A stretch of DNA of 64,000 bases from Zerene cesonia (Eukaryota; Arthropoda; Insecta; Lepidoptera; Pieridae). The stretch spans positions 682,001 through 746,000 of the forward strand of contig NC_052111.1 of the NCBI RefSeq assembly GCF_012273895.1, written 5' to 3'. The position numbers and the translations under genes are program-made. Below the pieces are notes generated by a model. It was given only the letters and a program-made list of their open reading frames with translations. It did not search any database and was not told the origin of the DNA. The number at the start of each line of letters is the position of its first letter. Position 1 is the first letter of the stretch. This document shows positions 24,501 to 33,536 of the stretch, one piece after another.

Positions 24501-27500
24501 ATATAATTGTAATTTATAAAATAACTCCTTTCTGTTTTTACTAATTCTTCAAGACACTATTTCTTAAAATATAGAATTAAAAACAAACGAACGACGTGCA
24601 TCCATTACAATGCGCCATCACAACACGGAGAAAATATAGAAAATATTGAATGTTGAAATATTCTTATGCATCGGCGAATGTACTTGAACGGCGCAGTTAA
24701 ATGGGTTATGCAAATGTGCTTACTAAGTTTGCGAGCTAGATGGGATGTACTGAAGGGATGAATCAGTGAGGAAATGTGATTTGCTCATAACGCTGTTATG
24801 GGACTTTGATTTGCGGTTGTAAATACACTTAGCGGGCTTTTACGTACCTCATCTAATAGTTTCAATTTGCTAAAGTAGGTTACGCTCAGTGAGTTAATAT
24901 ATACATTTCTTCATTTTTAACATATTAGATCATAAACTGTTTTATGTATACCTCCAATCATAGTTCAAATGTCTTTTTTGTTTGGGATTCTATTTTTGTT
25001 AATATCTCGACACTCTCGAAAACGATGGAGGTTTTCAATTCAGTGTTATTATTTTTGCGTTCCGATATGCGTGATTCTTTTCTTGTTTTTTGACAGCAAA
25101 TTGTTTTCATTTGGTCCCATGTTAGTATCTGGAGTAACGTCAGTGACATTTTTGGAGAAAAAATTTATCATACGCTATTTTTTGTTTTTACGTATTATAT
25201 GTAGTAGATATCTAGTATAATATAGGCCTCTACATTTAGATAAGTTTTTTTTAAGCACCGAACTTTCACTCAATCTCGTCTCCGGCATATACTCATTACC
25301 TATTGAAATGTGACAAGATATTACACTATTTGCTCTTTACATTAACATAGCTTCTACGAGTTCACAATGATATTATTTTATGGCAATTTGCTATTTCTGT
25401 GTTCAAGTGCACACTAAAAGTCTCCATACCTATATTTACAAACTTCCAACATGCGTCATCGTCGTAACAATAATGATTATGAGAACATATTTTATTATTA
25501 TTTGTATCGAATTTAATTTACAAATATTTTTTTTGAGTGGACAAATCTAACATAGATACATACGGCCTCTGGGGGAAAGACCTAGCTACCCTCTCACGTG
25601 GGAAATGGCGGATTCCTACCAAGTAAAACCCCACTGTGTTCCGTCGAGCAGCTTTAGTGAAGGGGTCACGGGAGCTGGTTAGTATACATTCGCGACCCCC
25701 TCGGCGGCAGCCCACAACTACTATATTACGAAAAATTTACGATTCTCAAAGAGAATATCAAATCCCACCAAATAGGTACATTAATTTATAAATAGCAGAT
25801 ATAAATATGATTTTATGAATTTCATTACCTTTGAACGACAATCGAGGGATGTTGCTCATTATCTTTGCAAATCCTCGCTTAATGGCCATATTCCCTAAAG
25901 GTGAATTGAGTATGAGGGTTGGCAATATTACAATATATCAAAAAATTAGGACAGCTTAATATTTCAGCGGGTCACAAACGTATCCCGATTTATTTTGAAA
26001 ACCGTTTTCGGCGATAAGAAAGCTCAACTTAAAGTAATATACTTTCAAATATTTTAAATATACAATACTCAATTGATTACGATTTATTGAAAATTAAGAC
26101 CAGGTATTATTTAATTCTGCACGAATCTTATGATCCTGCAATACGATCGAGACATTTGCGAATAGTTAATGTTAATATTTATCTATACTAATATTACTCT
26201 TCAGCTTTAGAGTTTGTTTGTTTGTCTGTTTGTTCGTTTGTTTGTTTGTCTGTTTGTTCGTTTGTTTGTTTGTTTGAACGCGCTAATCTTAGGAACTATC
26301 GGTACGTTTTGAAAAATTCTTTCAGTTTTAGATAGCCCATTTATTGAGGAAGGTATTAAGCTATACGTGCTCGACGGCAGCGGCGCTAGTTACTAAATAC
26401 AACTGAGCACCTTGATCAAATCTGTTGGGAAGCAACTCAACTTTTGTAAGAATCGAAGTATTTGCGGACATGAGTACTACGATATGCATTGTAGGGTATA
26501 AATTAATGTCTCCAGCGTTGCCGGTAAGTAGTAAACATCTGTCAGCTGTGACTATCTGGCGACAAGCCAACGTTACCCCAGTACAAAATAGTGGTGGCAC
26601 TGTAAAAACTAGGTTTCCTTGAAAGCGCTTATATCGAAACTTTTTATTTGAGATTCGTGAACGAAAAACGTTCGGACGTTTGGGGTTAGTTACTTTAAAG
26701 GAGCAACAAATTTACATAAATAAAATGTTTCTATATTTCGGTACATGGATATTATCAATAAAAATATTATCGCAAAGCTAATTTCAGCTCAATAATAACT
26801 TGTTTGTCGAAAGTTCTCGATCGCATTTAGATGGGTCAAAACATGATCGTAAATCGGCAAAATTTTACGAAATTAAATTTAAAATGAAAAAATGCTAAAC
26901 AAGTAGGTATATTTTAAACACCAACATACAAGTTATATAAATTAATAAAACTATTCGTTTATACGACACTTTTCCTGCATTATCACACTGGAAAATGTCC
27001 TTCCGACCGTGCAGCTGTAACATTCACGCAGAAACGATCAAACTACTTACCTACGTAGCTACATTTTATGCAAATCGATACAACGCTAATATTGCAACGT
27101 TCGAATAAATTTACTGTTATAGAAAAAAGCATTAAATTATGTCTCTAGGTTGGAAATTAATTTTAGTGTGCGGTAATTACCATAACATATTGCGTTTTTT
27201 CATATCACATTGGATCCGAGATTCTTAGTAGTTTTTATGGTGTACACAACGACATCTTCGGTTCTTATTTTGTAGACAGAATAATATAATTTATTTATTT
27301 TATTTTAAACACATTATTGTGCTGTCAACATAGGACAAATAATACAATAATACAAATGCAGTATATTTTAATATAATTATTTTGTTAACGCTTTAAAGGC
27401 AAGATTTAGTTTTTCCATTCCTAAATTTAATCAATGAATAAAAGGAGCATCCCACCTTTTAATTAACTTACATTTTTAGGAACTATCTGAGAATTTATAA

Positions 27501-30500
27501 CATATATCTAAAAATAAATAATGTAATAACATGAGACATCATAAGAAATGTACCTCAAGGTCATGAGATACGCTGAGTTAGTGTTCTTATATTGAGCTTT
27601 TTTGCTTTTCTATACGACAAATTCACATCAAATAAAACGTACTCGGAAGATCGTCCTTCAACGTGGAATAGATAAGTGCCATACGAAATACATAAGGCGC
27701 ACATATGTCAACTTATCCAATCGTAGCTAGCACAAACTTTGTACTATGTAATCAATCTATTGGAATGTGTTTAGATCAGCTGCAGTAACAGATGGGCGAA
27801 CGAATCTTGTATAAATTTGCTGCTAGATATATTAGTGTTCAATTTCTTTGATTTTAACTGCGTATATAAACACACCGAGAAAATTTGCTTTACAACATTG
27901 CATACAGAAAATAGGGCAAATGACGCCTAAGTTCAATATATCAACACACCTTTAATTTTTTTTAGTTCAAAAGCATTTAATACTTTATAATTATTAATTG
28001 TATGAAATGAAATGAAATTCTTTATTGCTTATAAAAAAAAAATGATGATTTTTTTCTATTATTTAAAATCTCTTAAACACATTTTTAATTTCTATAATTA
28101 CGCATACAGTATGAAAACCCTATAATTTCAACGCTTCAGCGGTAATAAAATGGGTTTTATATAGTACACTTAAACTCTTATACGTAAGCAATATATTCAA
28201 TTATTTTCTAGACCAGTCGACCGTTAAACTAATATTGCGTTAAACGAAATGAAAACAAAGTGTTGCTATTAATCACCCTGTATCTCCTCACGTAGAGGGT
28301 AAGCCTGTTAGTCTAGTTTTGCCACAACTTTGTTTTGCGAACGGTTTAATTTATTATAATTTCCATTAGAATTTATGATAGAAACGAAACAAAATATTCA
28401 GCACCACGAAACGATTTTTTTAACATAGTAGGGACTATATCACGTACTTGTGTATGCATCTATTATTTCATTCTCTTCAAATATTTCTTAATCTATTAAA
28501 TTGTATGGCTTACATTAAAATATCGACATATTTTTATACCTTGAGATAATATTCTCATAAGAAAACCAATTTGTTCTTTACAAAACGACAAACTTTCCAT
28601 GCGTGTATATGTTTTAGAATTGATGGAAAGTTATCATATCAAAGAAGTTAATTATTACTTTGAGTTCTCTTATGATTTGTTTTAGTTTGCGTATCTGCCA
28701 ATATCGAATTTCGTGAACCTACAAATTTATATTTATTATATATGTGAAAAAGATGGGATTAATGTTTGTTTTATAAGTTTCACGGCACGGTAGCTTTAAA
28801 AGCACTAAGCATACGGACTTCTAGATCTAAATGAAGACCTATAACTTAAATAAAAAAGTTGAGACTTCGAGACAAGCACACAAAATTATGGAGGTCGAGC
28901 ACGCTTCGGCACCAATTGGGCCAGCTCGCACCGGGGAAGTACCACACTCCCACAAAAACCGGCGTGAAATAGTGGCATGCCACTGGTGTTTCGTACGGTG
29001 AGTGGGGGAGCCGGAGGCTCGTTTCCTTTTCCTCTCCCGTCCCAGTCCATTCCTTCTTTCCAGTCGTTAATCCTTTCCTTTTCCCTTACCCCATAAAAGG
29101 CACTACCTTTGCGAATGTTCATGGGCGGTGGTGATCGCTTACCAGTTGCCCGATATGACAAAAAAAAATAGTAAATTAGTAATAATCTAGCATTCGTATC
29201 ACAACTACTCCGACATGTGATACAACCAAACACTAGACCCCAGCCACAATGTCGATGGCTAACATGGTAGCCCTTGGGTTAATCGTTATCAGAGATAATG
29301 TACACTGGACACAAAATATCCTAATGATAATAAAAGCAACCCACAGTCGTTTTTTCTCTGCCCATTCGTCAGCATGTTCCTGCGCCACCCTTTCGAGGTG
29401 TTCCCTCGCGCGCTCTGCTTTAGTGAACACTTGCAGTCTTCGAGCTACATCCACCTCCACTCTCTTCAGAGTCAGATCGTCCCGTGCGCGTTCATCCTAA
29501 GAAATATATTATATGAGCCTAGGTTGTCGATCCATTAGTCAAATGAATTTCACTTAACTTAAATATTTGTGTGCTCAATATATGAAACGAACTCTTGCTA
29601 TGGAAAAGTAATTCATTAATCTGAATTTTTCCATCGGAATTCCAATATAATTAGTTTAATGGATTTTAAAGTATTTTCTGGATTCTAAACCAAGTTGCAA
29701 GCTTCAAAAGCTTTCAGTTAAACGTATTAAACCCAGAATACATACAAATTGGTATTCTGCTCACCAGTTTCTTCATTTCCATATGAATTCTATCCATGAA
29801 TTGGTTGTAAAGATACTTTCTGTATTGATTGAAATCCTTCAGTGAGCAGACCGCTCTCCCATCCTTCGTACAATAGCCTAGCTGTTTCATTCTGTTCCTC
29901 GCTGGCTTCTGTGCGAAGTGATGGGCCAAGTGCGGGTCGTGTACGGGTACGTAATCGTACGATACGTTGTTGCAGTACGGATCTGTCAGGTCGAATGATG
30001 GACGGGGCCCATCTTTGCCGAGACCCAGACGCCGAACCTGGAAACAGTTTTTGTAGTTGATGGATTTCATTGGAGGGGCATTTCAATAGACATTTCTTAT
30101 TTTCTAAGACTTAAGGGGTATGTTGCCCACGCAGCACGATGGGACAGTAAATTTGGACAAGAGATTTAGAATGAAACGCCTAACAAAGGTTGGATTTTAA
30201 TAAATGGTCCGATGAAATCCTGAAAAAGGCTTTGTCCGAGGAGGGTAAGACAGTGGACACCAATTTCTTAGAGGGAAGCTTCGGGTGGTAATCTAACTTC
30301 GTATTATAAAGAAATTATTTGAGACATATAATATTAATTGCCTGCAAAATATACTTTTACCTATATTTACATACTATAGTGAATATCCAACAATGATACT
30401 AATATATTCAATGTACTTAGTATGTTATCCAAATTAAATTGAATTAAGTTGCACCTCTGTTATTATGTACTGTTTTAGTAAAAGACAATAATTTTTTATC

Positions 30501-33500
30501 ATCTTCTAATAAGTCATTTCGATTGTATGAAACTTTAATTTAGGTTAGCAGTCACGAGAAAATCTATAATGGATTTCTTGGAAATTTTTGATGACCAGAT
30601 CGAGAGCGGTGTTGCAACTCTATACATCATTTACATTATAAAAAAAGTCAGGAAAATATATAATTAAATTTCAGCTTTCCGTTACCAATGCGAATAGAAT
30701 TTCTAAGCGTCTATTAGAAAGGAAAAAAAAAAAAACGTTGATGTTTATTTCATTAAAGATAAATCATAGAGATTACTGGGAACGTGCCTGAAATCTTTTA
30801 TAAATACGACTTCATTTCAATCACGATTAGAGTATTGGAAAGTTTTCTTTCAATATGAAACTCGAGTTAACGTGTATATATCAGCACTTATTTCGGTTTC
30901 TTACACTAAGTTTTGATTCGCATGTGAAAGAAATAATAAACAGCTTATATACTATACCTAATTACATACTAAGAGATTAAAGACTTAATGTTTTTCGGAC
31001 TTTGAATATAATATCATGTCTGCATTTTGAAAAATTTTCCCAAAAATCTTTTTATTTCCGAAGTGTGCTTTGTATATAATGATGTTTTATATTATTACTA
31101 ATAAATTTATGTAAATGTAAAAATAAGTCGCGCTAAATACACCATTTAAAACTCAAGAAGCCTATATTGAAATAAATTGTTATTAGATATTATAAATCAG
31201 TAAGAACGCTTTCCAGACCTACCATGATCATTTGATCTTATTCAAAACTGCAATTACTACAAGGCCACCCACAGGAACATTATCGGAAGTCAAATAAATG
31301 CCACTTCCAATTTTGCAAAAGACAAATTTCCTGTGCATTAGCAAATGACACATTTTCATGCGACAGAAAGTAAGTATATATCACTGTACTAATTTTAATA
31401 CCTACTATATAATATGTCAACATTATATCACTAACTAGCACTGGTATTATTGTGCTGTAATACCATTTCTTTTACTTAATGCAATGTACGTTTGAAACTA
31501 AATCTGTATAATCAGTTAATATATATTTATCCATAGCAGTTAAAGAGTAGTAAAAATAATAAAGCCTTTTGTTCAAATCCACAGATCAGTAACATGATTA
31601 AAATACAAATAAAACTTTAATCTAATTTGAATTTACTTATTTCCTATAGATCTGTATTTCAATCAACAAAAACCTCTTCCATGCGTTTCCACTCATGCTT
31701 TTCTTGAGCCACTCTGTTCCATGTGACGCCAGCCACTTGCCTTATCTCGTTGTCCCACCTTTTGCTGTCTGTCTTTTTTTCATTGACCTTCTCTAGAATA
31801 CCATTTTGCTCTTGCATTTGTTTTTTCCTCTTACCAAATGTCCTGCCCATACCCATTTTTGGCTTACAATTGTACACGTTGCGTCTATAAGCTCTGTTTT
31901 GCCTTGCAAAAAATGAAAGAAGGAATAAACCATATATTATAATATGATATAACGATAATATACCCATATACATATATACAAATATTAAAGCCAGATTTAT
32001 TCAAATCATCTTTAACGTTTGTCAACAAATCAATAGATCATTTCAGCTATCTTTATTAACAATTCATCATTGTTATCATTATCATCATCAGCCCTATACG
32101 TTCTCTGTGCAGGGTCACGGGCTTTCTATAAGGGTTCAGTCCATAATCCACCATGTCAACCAAGTGCGGGTTGGCGGATGTCACAATATGTCGTCGAAGT
32201 TTTTAATATTCGACATGACGGTTTTCTCACGATCTTTTTTCCTTCGTCAAGCAGTGACAATTAAAGCAATTTACAGTACAAAACGTCCATAGTATACCCA
32301 GTGAACCAGTGCTCTCGATTATTTGTAAAGCTCTTTAAATATGAATATATATCGCGAAAGCTTTCAGTATAACGACTTCCCATTTCACAGCGACGCAATG
32401 GAAGGGAAATTGCGGTGTCCTTGTCACCGTGACGAGAATAGATCAAAATATAAATCCGTCTAAAGCACGGCGTGAATGTCTAAGGCGTTCTATACAAGAC
32501 ATTTATCGGACATGCATTAAACCTCCGGGGTTCAATTCTACAGGTTTTACTCTGATAAAGGAGACATTTGTTAGAGGTAGAGAATTAAAACGTTTTTTCA
32601 TCTTATTATTTTTATTTTTTTTTAACTTGGAAATTGTTTATATATTCTTTAATTCTAACGTAGATAAATATATCTAATCTAATATTATAAAAGGAAACAT
32701 TCGCGTTTTTGTATGTATGTTTTCACGTGAAAATTACAAAGTTACACGTGCACTAAGTGACATTTACTAGATTGCTAGACCGCTAGTAATATAATTAGTT
32801 TCAGTTTAATAAAAGAAATTAAAATATCTTAATAACTATATATTATACATAAAATATGTGCTAGAATGCATATTCTTTTACTTTCACATGTAGTTAATGT
32901 GAATTATATTCTTTAAAAGGATGAAATTCTAAAGGTTGCGAACTCTTCGCGTGGATTTAGATCTATTTTACATTTGTATACTTCTAAAGCCATGGCTTAT
33001 TTGAAAATATCGTGTGTATAAGTGAAGCAAGAAATTATGAAAACATTTAAATCCTCTTAAGTCCCTGTATGCATATAATTTACATCGAATTATGGTTTGC
33101 GAATTGTGTTTCATAATACTTTTCATTTGATAATTTTCAACGGTTCAATAATATAATAGAATGTACACATGATATTTAAAATCTTATATTTCTAATATAA
33201 AATTGTGAAGCATTAATTTCAGAATACTATTTATAATGAAGGTTAAAAATTATTCTTTTTTGTTATATATTTCTCATGTTACAAAAATGCATAGAAGCTA
33301 CTTACATCTTCACCAATTTTCCCGCGAGAAAATACGATTTTTCCTTCCGGCATTTTTGGTACTGGCAATTTACTCTCCAAGCCCAATCTGTACCATAATG
33401 GAAGCCCATTTTTCGGGACAGCCCTCACTGGTTTCGGTATGGAATCAATCACTTTTTTCAATTCCGTCGGCTTACGCAGTGTCATTAATGTAATATCAAC

Positions 33501-33536
33501 ATCGGATAGATCGTCTAAACACAGATCAGACGACAT
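9718..33536 (-). CDS. FSIP2: FSIP2-like sperm fibrous-sheath protein, 18 coding exons, 956 aa
   Basis: The exons listed individually below join to 2871 bases (956 codons plus TGA) with GT/AG sites and matching phases throughout. Residues 65-115 match the start of mammalian FSIP2: 'GKIGED', then 'SFDLTDPYC' (91-99), 'VPVHDPHL' (107-114), and 'CSLKDFNQYRKYL' in the same exon. FSIP2 is a sperm-tail fibrous sheath protein that binds AKAP4 and is needed for flagellum structure. Residues about 150-350 are rich in Lys/Arg/Glu/Gln, such as 'AKEQEKKIQARMKYLAEF', and look coiled-coil. The last 53 residues are acidic and proline-containing. There is no signal peptide or membrane segment. The start ATG (33534-33536) follows an in-frame TAG 24 bases upstream. 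At 956 residues it is far shorter than mammalian FSIP2 (several thousand), lacking the long repeated middle. The family call rests on N-terminal resemblance recalled from memory; the exon structure rests on the sequence. Confidence 0.8.
9902..10104 (-). repeat. Helitron-like (Lep1-type) copy beside exon 18
   Basis: 'actagctgcgccccgcggtt' to 'atattaatag gat'. It is full-length in the last intron of the FSIP2-like gene, 24 bases from the splice acceptor. Confidence 0.78.
10486..10531. repeat. 23-bp tandem duplication (two units)
   Basis: 'ggctggttgaatcattaag' plus 'tgga' is present twice in perfect tandem (10486-10508 and 10509-10531), followed by a partial third start. It is intronic. Confidence 0.9.
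11194..11326 (-). CDS. FSIP2: FSIP2-like coding exon 17 (very GC-rich)
   Basis: The acceptor is 'acggctggcgcag|GTGCGGGG', phase 1 in. It encodes GAGRAGRAGLAGGAEDVPAG, then KRLHGARARLYTSVLAAATP and GDQL. The donor is 'ctcga|gtgagt', phase 2. The first 26 bases hold five G-runs that also encode the GRAGRAG repeat. Confidence 0.82.
11668..11842 (-). repeat. Degraded Helitron-like copy
   Basis: 'tactggctgctcgctcc' to 'tataatattagtgtag', with the diagnostic middle 'aatggtgaaagaatttttga'. Confidence 0.6.
12208..12570 (+). repeat. Lepidopteran interspersed repeat with a (TA)n block
   Basis: Begins with the short hairpin 'accgagctttgctcggt'. It includes 'tcatgaaaatcgttggaacc' and a pure (TA)n run at about 12495-12537, and ends 'gctcgtttaaagatataaga'. 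I recognise it as a recurrent lepidopteran repeat but cannot name the family. Confidence 0.6.
12813..12902 (-). CDS. FSIP2: FSIP2-like coding exon 16
   Basis: The acceptor is 'tttttcctgtag|ATCCTAAG'. Phase 1 at both ends. It encodes DPKEDSTQIIPRDENLKKDI, then KETPTTVHDN, a hydrophilic linker. The donor is 'acaatg|gtagga'. Confidence 0.8.
12903..13863 (-). other. FSIP2-like intron 15
   Basis: Holds a repeat ending in 'aaaagctagta' (12985-13196). The remaining ~660 bases show no feature. Confidence 0.75.
12985..13196 (+). repeat. Helitron-like repeat, second family
   Basis: Shares 'aatagagtgattcgagag' and 'cgggcaaaagctagta' with the copy at 61394-61534. It ends in CTAGT. Confidence 0.6.
13864..14005 (-). 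CDS. FSIP2: FSIP2-like coding exon 15
   Basis: The acceptor is 'tttcctgatcag|CATCGCAA'. It encodes HRNSFRSLHRPDLKRVPYLR, then RMTPDELETLFRGYAEFHLK and TTPKMKI. The donor is 'aatcg|gtattt', phase 1. Confidence 0.85.
14006..15280 (-). other. FSIP2-like introns 14 and 13, flanking exon 14
   Basis: AT-rich intronic DNA on either side of exon 14. I see no recognisable repeat. The plus-strand open frame at 14222-14494 shows no coding character. Confidence 0.7.
14512..14634 (-). CDS. FSIP2: FSIP2-like coding exon 14
   Basis: The acceptor is 'actcgttcag|ATAAACGA'. It encodes 41 residues, including INEEIVRSGLSAISVKHDSV, a Cys-containing segment (HCMSMSCACERM) and QVPPGLVK. The donor is 'gtcaag|gtattt', phase 0 at both ends. 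Confidence 0.85.
15281..15505 (-). CDS. FSIP2: FSIP2-like coding exon 13
   Basis: The acceptor 'acttttgcacgag|CACTCACC' gives phase 0 in agreement with exon 12. It encodes 75 residues, HSPMVVLRELSNINSMAIRD through ELPPLVPCCEGRELQ. The donor is 'ctgcag|gtattc', phase 0. Confidence 0.82.
15506..17501 (-). other. FSIP2-like intron 12
   Basis: About 2 kb of AT-rich intron. It holds one tRNA-derived segment (16950-17025). No other element is recognised. Confidence 0.7.
16950..17025 (-). repeat. tRNA-derived repeat segment (not a functional tRNA)
   Basis: On the minus strand, 'gtggccgatatgttaggcg' resembles a tRNA A box and 'gggttcgaatcccgcc' is a good B box. The acceptor stem does not pair cleanly, so I read it as the tRNA-like head of a SINE. 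Confidence 0.5.
17502..17656 (-). CDS. FSIP2: FSIP2-like coding exon 12 (GC-rich)
   Basis: The acceptor is 'cttatcccgcag|TGGAGTGG', and the split codon A|TG gives Met. It encodes EWGEAVESLSDAVVNNRVRG and ends ALSADMREEKMRR. The donor is 'cgccgc|gtcagt', phase 0. It is strikingly GC-rich compared with the flanking introns. Confidence 0.88.
18186..18294 (-). CDS. FSIP2: FSIP2-like coding exon 11
   Basis: The acceptor is 'aatttatag|ATGATTAG'. It encodes MISVAAKLLSRSVSEQVLKG, then MDVTIGMVTLPHMRQP. The donor is 'cagccca|gtaagt', a consensus site, phase 1. Confidence 0.86.
18752..18859 (-). CDS. FSIP2: FSIP2-like coding exon 10
   Basis: The acceptor is 'tttgatcgcag|CCATCAAA'. It encodes 36 residues: PSKTKLAEVTFSDRVEDLPD, then PVAVGTYLPERKKLLE. 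The donor is 'ttggag|gtatcc', phase 0 at both ends. It is too short and lacks the ATG needed to stand out as an open frame. A Helitron-like copy begins 55 bases upstream of its acceptor. Confidence 0.82.
18914..19094 (-). repeat. Helitron-like (Lep1-type) copy beside exon 10
   Basis: 'actagctgcacgccgcag' to 'tataatattagtaggat', with an internal deletion around the 'tccgtatcccgtagg' part. It lies 55 bases upstream of the exon 10 acceptor. Confidence 0.75.
19640..19760. repeat. tRNA-related SINE-like repeat
   Basis: 'aaatgagaaatatttaaaga' and 'gatcacgagccgggaatcgg' match the copy at 41998-42110. The 'gggaatcggaccc' part resembles a reversed B box. Confidence 0.5.
19803..19965 (-). CDS. FSIP2: FSIP2-like coding exon 9
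   Basis: I placed the acceptor at 'ccacgcacgacag|GCGGCC', which restores phase 2. The frame is also open upstream to about 20051, and 'ttatacaaag|CCGCG' is a phase-compatible alternative that would add 8 residues. It encodes RPKASRWTVQIATEFARQF and ends VKDRPPTPV. The donor is 'cctgtg|gtatga', phase 0. Confidence 0.75.
20453..20583 (-). CDS. FSIP2: FSIP2-like coding exon 8
   Basis: The acceptor is 'catgtaatag|ATGCTGGA'. It encodes MLEGAVMEFARRRVNLLLRD and ends FFQNFRPPPKK. The donor is 'aagaa|gttagt', phase 2. Confidence 0.86.
20625..20765 (-). repeat. LINE/retroposon 3' end
   Basis: On the minus strand it reads 'gttgcctggtagagatcgtt', 'agcgataaggccgccc' and an AATAAA-containing tail. This is a retroposon 3' end I recognise from Lepidoptera. 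Confidence 0.55.
21263..21436 (-). CDS. FSIP2: FSIP2-like coding exon 7
   Basis: The acceptor is 'cgacatag|TCGAAACG'. It encodes 58 residues, including GMSPELAQALAEEAMAAAV and IVTVLPSAPIRILDE. The donor is 'gacgag|gtattg', phase 0 at both ends. Confidence 0.87.
22144..22276 (-). CDS. FSIP2: FSIP2-like coding exon 6
   Basis: The acceptor is 'gacttatag|GAAAGCGG', with a split AA|G codon. It encodes KAEVYAYNTDLELQRIRLAN and ends KMGIEFEK. The donor is 'gaaaag|gttttc', phase 0; the donor is weak beyond its GT. Confidence 0.85.
22550..22665 (-). CDS. FSIP2: FSIP2-like coding exon 5
   Basis: The acceptor is 'atgtttcag|GCAAATAG'. It encodes ANSKWKARVEAQNQKIHEEA, then ILLKLYTEDMNAGATRRA. The donor is 'gccaa|gttagt', phase 2. 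Confidence 0.87.
23034..23286 (-). CDS. FSIP2: FSIP2-like coding exon 4 (coiled-coil)
   Basis: The acceptor is 'tttttaaag|GGCTAAAG', and the split codon CT|G gives Leu219. It encodes 84 further residues, highly basic and helical (such as KQNRIKQRVQAAAEMELRRK and ANEKKRLNRLKQERDAKQKR). The donor is 'gatgag|gtagga', phase 0. Confidence 0.88.
25552..25722. repeat. GC-richer island, probable transposon fragment
   Basis: 'aggggtcacgggagctggtt' and 'cgcgaccccctcggcggc' stand out from the AT-rich intron. It has no open frame of note. It resembles repeat DNA, but I cannot name it. Confidence 0.35.
26182..26389 (+). repeat. Helitron-like copy with (TTTG)n tract
   Basis: Begins 'tctatactaatattactc', has a TTTG/TCTG-rich tract at about 26213-26275 and 'aacgcgctaatcttaggaac', and ends 'gcggcgctag' followed by T. 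Confidence 0.7.
28000..28040 (-). repeat. Retroposon tail remnant
   Basis: On the minus strand 'aataaagaatttcatttcat' matches the tail seen at 20625-20665. Only the end is recognisable. Confidence 0.4.
28890..29170 (-). repeat. SINE-like lepidopteran repeat (long copy)
   Basis: Contains 'cacgcttcggcaccaattgg', 'gtaccacactcccacaaaaa', 'ggtgagtgggggagccggag' and 'gcggtggtgatcgcttacca'. It is the longest of seven copies here and ends next to a run of A. Confidence 0.65.
29345..29496 (-). CDS. FSIP2: FSIP2-like coding exon 3
   Basis: The acceptor is 'atttcttag|GATGAACG'. It encodes DERARDDLTLKRVEVDVARR and continues to EWAEKKR, a charged helical segment. The donor 'cgact|gtgggt' leaves phase 2. 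The next intron is about 6 kb, so a small missed exon is possible, although the phases join without one. Confidence 0.85.
29765..30037 (-). CDS. FSIP2: FSIP2-like coding exon 2 (conserved core)
   Basis: The acceptor is 'ctgtttccag|GTTCGGCG'. It encodes residues 78-168 with the family signature FDLTDPYC, HDPHLAHHF and CSLKDFNQYRKYLYNQF. The donor is 'aaactg|gtgagc', phase 0. Confidence 0.92.
31659..31820 (-). pseudogene. LINE reverse-transcriptase C-terminal fragment
   Basis: The minus-strand frame reads SKRWDNEIRQVAGVTWNRVA, then QEKHEWKRMEEVFVD and a stop. It matches the usual C-terminal end of non-LTR retrotransposon polymerases in insects ('RW.D.I...AG..W.RVAQ....W..LEE.FV'). The upstream part is lost, so it is a dead remnant in intron 1 of the FSIP2-like gene. 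Confidence 0.75.
32063..32270 (-). repeat. tRNA-derived SINE-like repeat copy (diverged)
   Basis: 'ttatcatcatcagcccta', 'ataagggttcagtccataat' and 'aagtgcgggttggcggatgt' match the copies at 2906 and 44620 in opposite orientation to the first. Confidence 0.7.
32675..32792 (+). repeat. Short Helitron-like copy
   Basis: 'ctaatattataaaaggaaac' to 'ttgctagaccgctagtaat'. It has the typical 5' and CTAGT 3' ends with a short interior. Confidence 0.6.
33306..33536 (-). CDS. FSIP2: FSIP2-like coding exon 1
   Basis: Encodes residues 1-77, from MSSDLCLDDLSDVDITLM to FSRGKIGED. The donor is 'gaagat|gtaagt', phase 0, a near-consensus site. An in-frame TAG lies upstream of the ATG. Confidence 0.88.

Larger units (their letters stand above)
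23287..29344 (-). other. FSIP2-like intron 3 (about 6.1 kb)
   Basis: The largest intron. It holds a Helitron-like copy with a (TTTG)-rich tract (26182-26389), a GC-richer island (25552-25722), a retroposon tail (28000-28040), a SINE-like copy (28890-29170), and a doubtful minus-strand open segment (24958-25149). No phase-compatible exon was found. Confidence 0.7.
30038..33305 (-). other. FSIP2-like intron 1 (about 3.3 kb)
   Basis: Holds a LINE reverse-transcriptase tail fragment (31659-31820), a SINE-like copy (32063-32270) and a short Helitron-like copy (32675-32792). The rest is AT-rich. Confidence 0.75.

Noticed and set aside
26213..26275. TTTG-rich tract as a CRISPR-like or regulatory repeat array
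   Set aside because: It is a simple microsatellite inside a Helitron-like element.
31659..31973. 104-codon minus-strand frame as a host gene or FSIP2-like exon
   Set aside because: The end 'RQVAGVTWNRVAQEKHEW' is a LINE polymerase tail; the N-terminal part is AT-rich noise.
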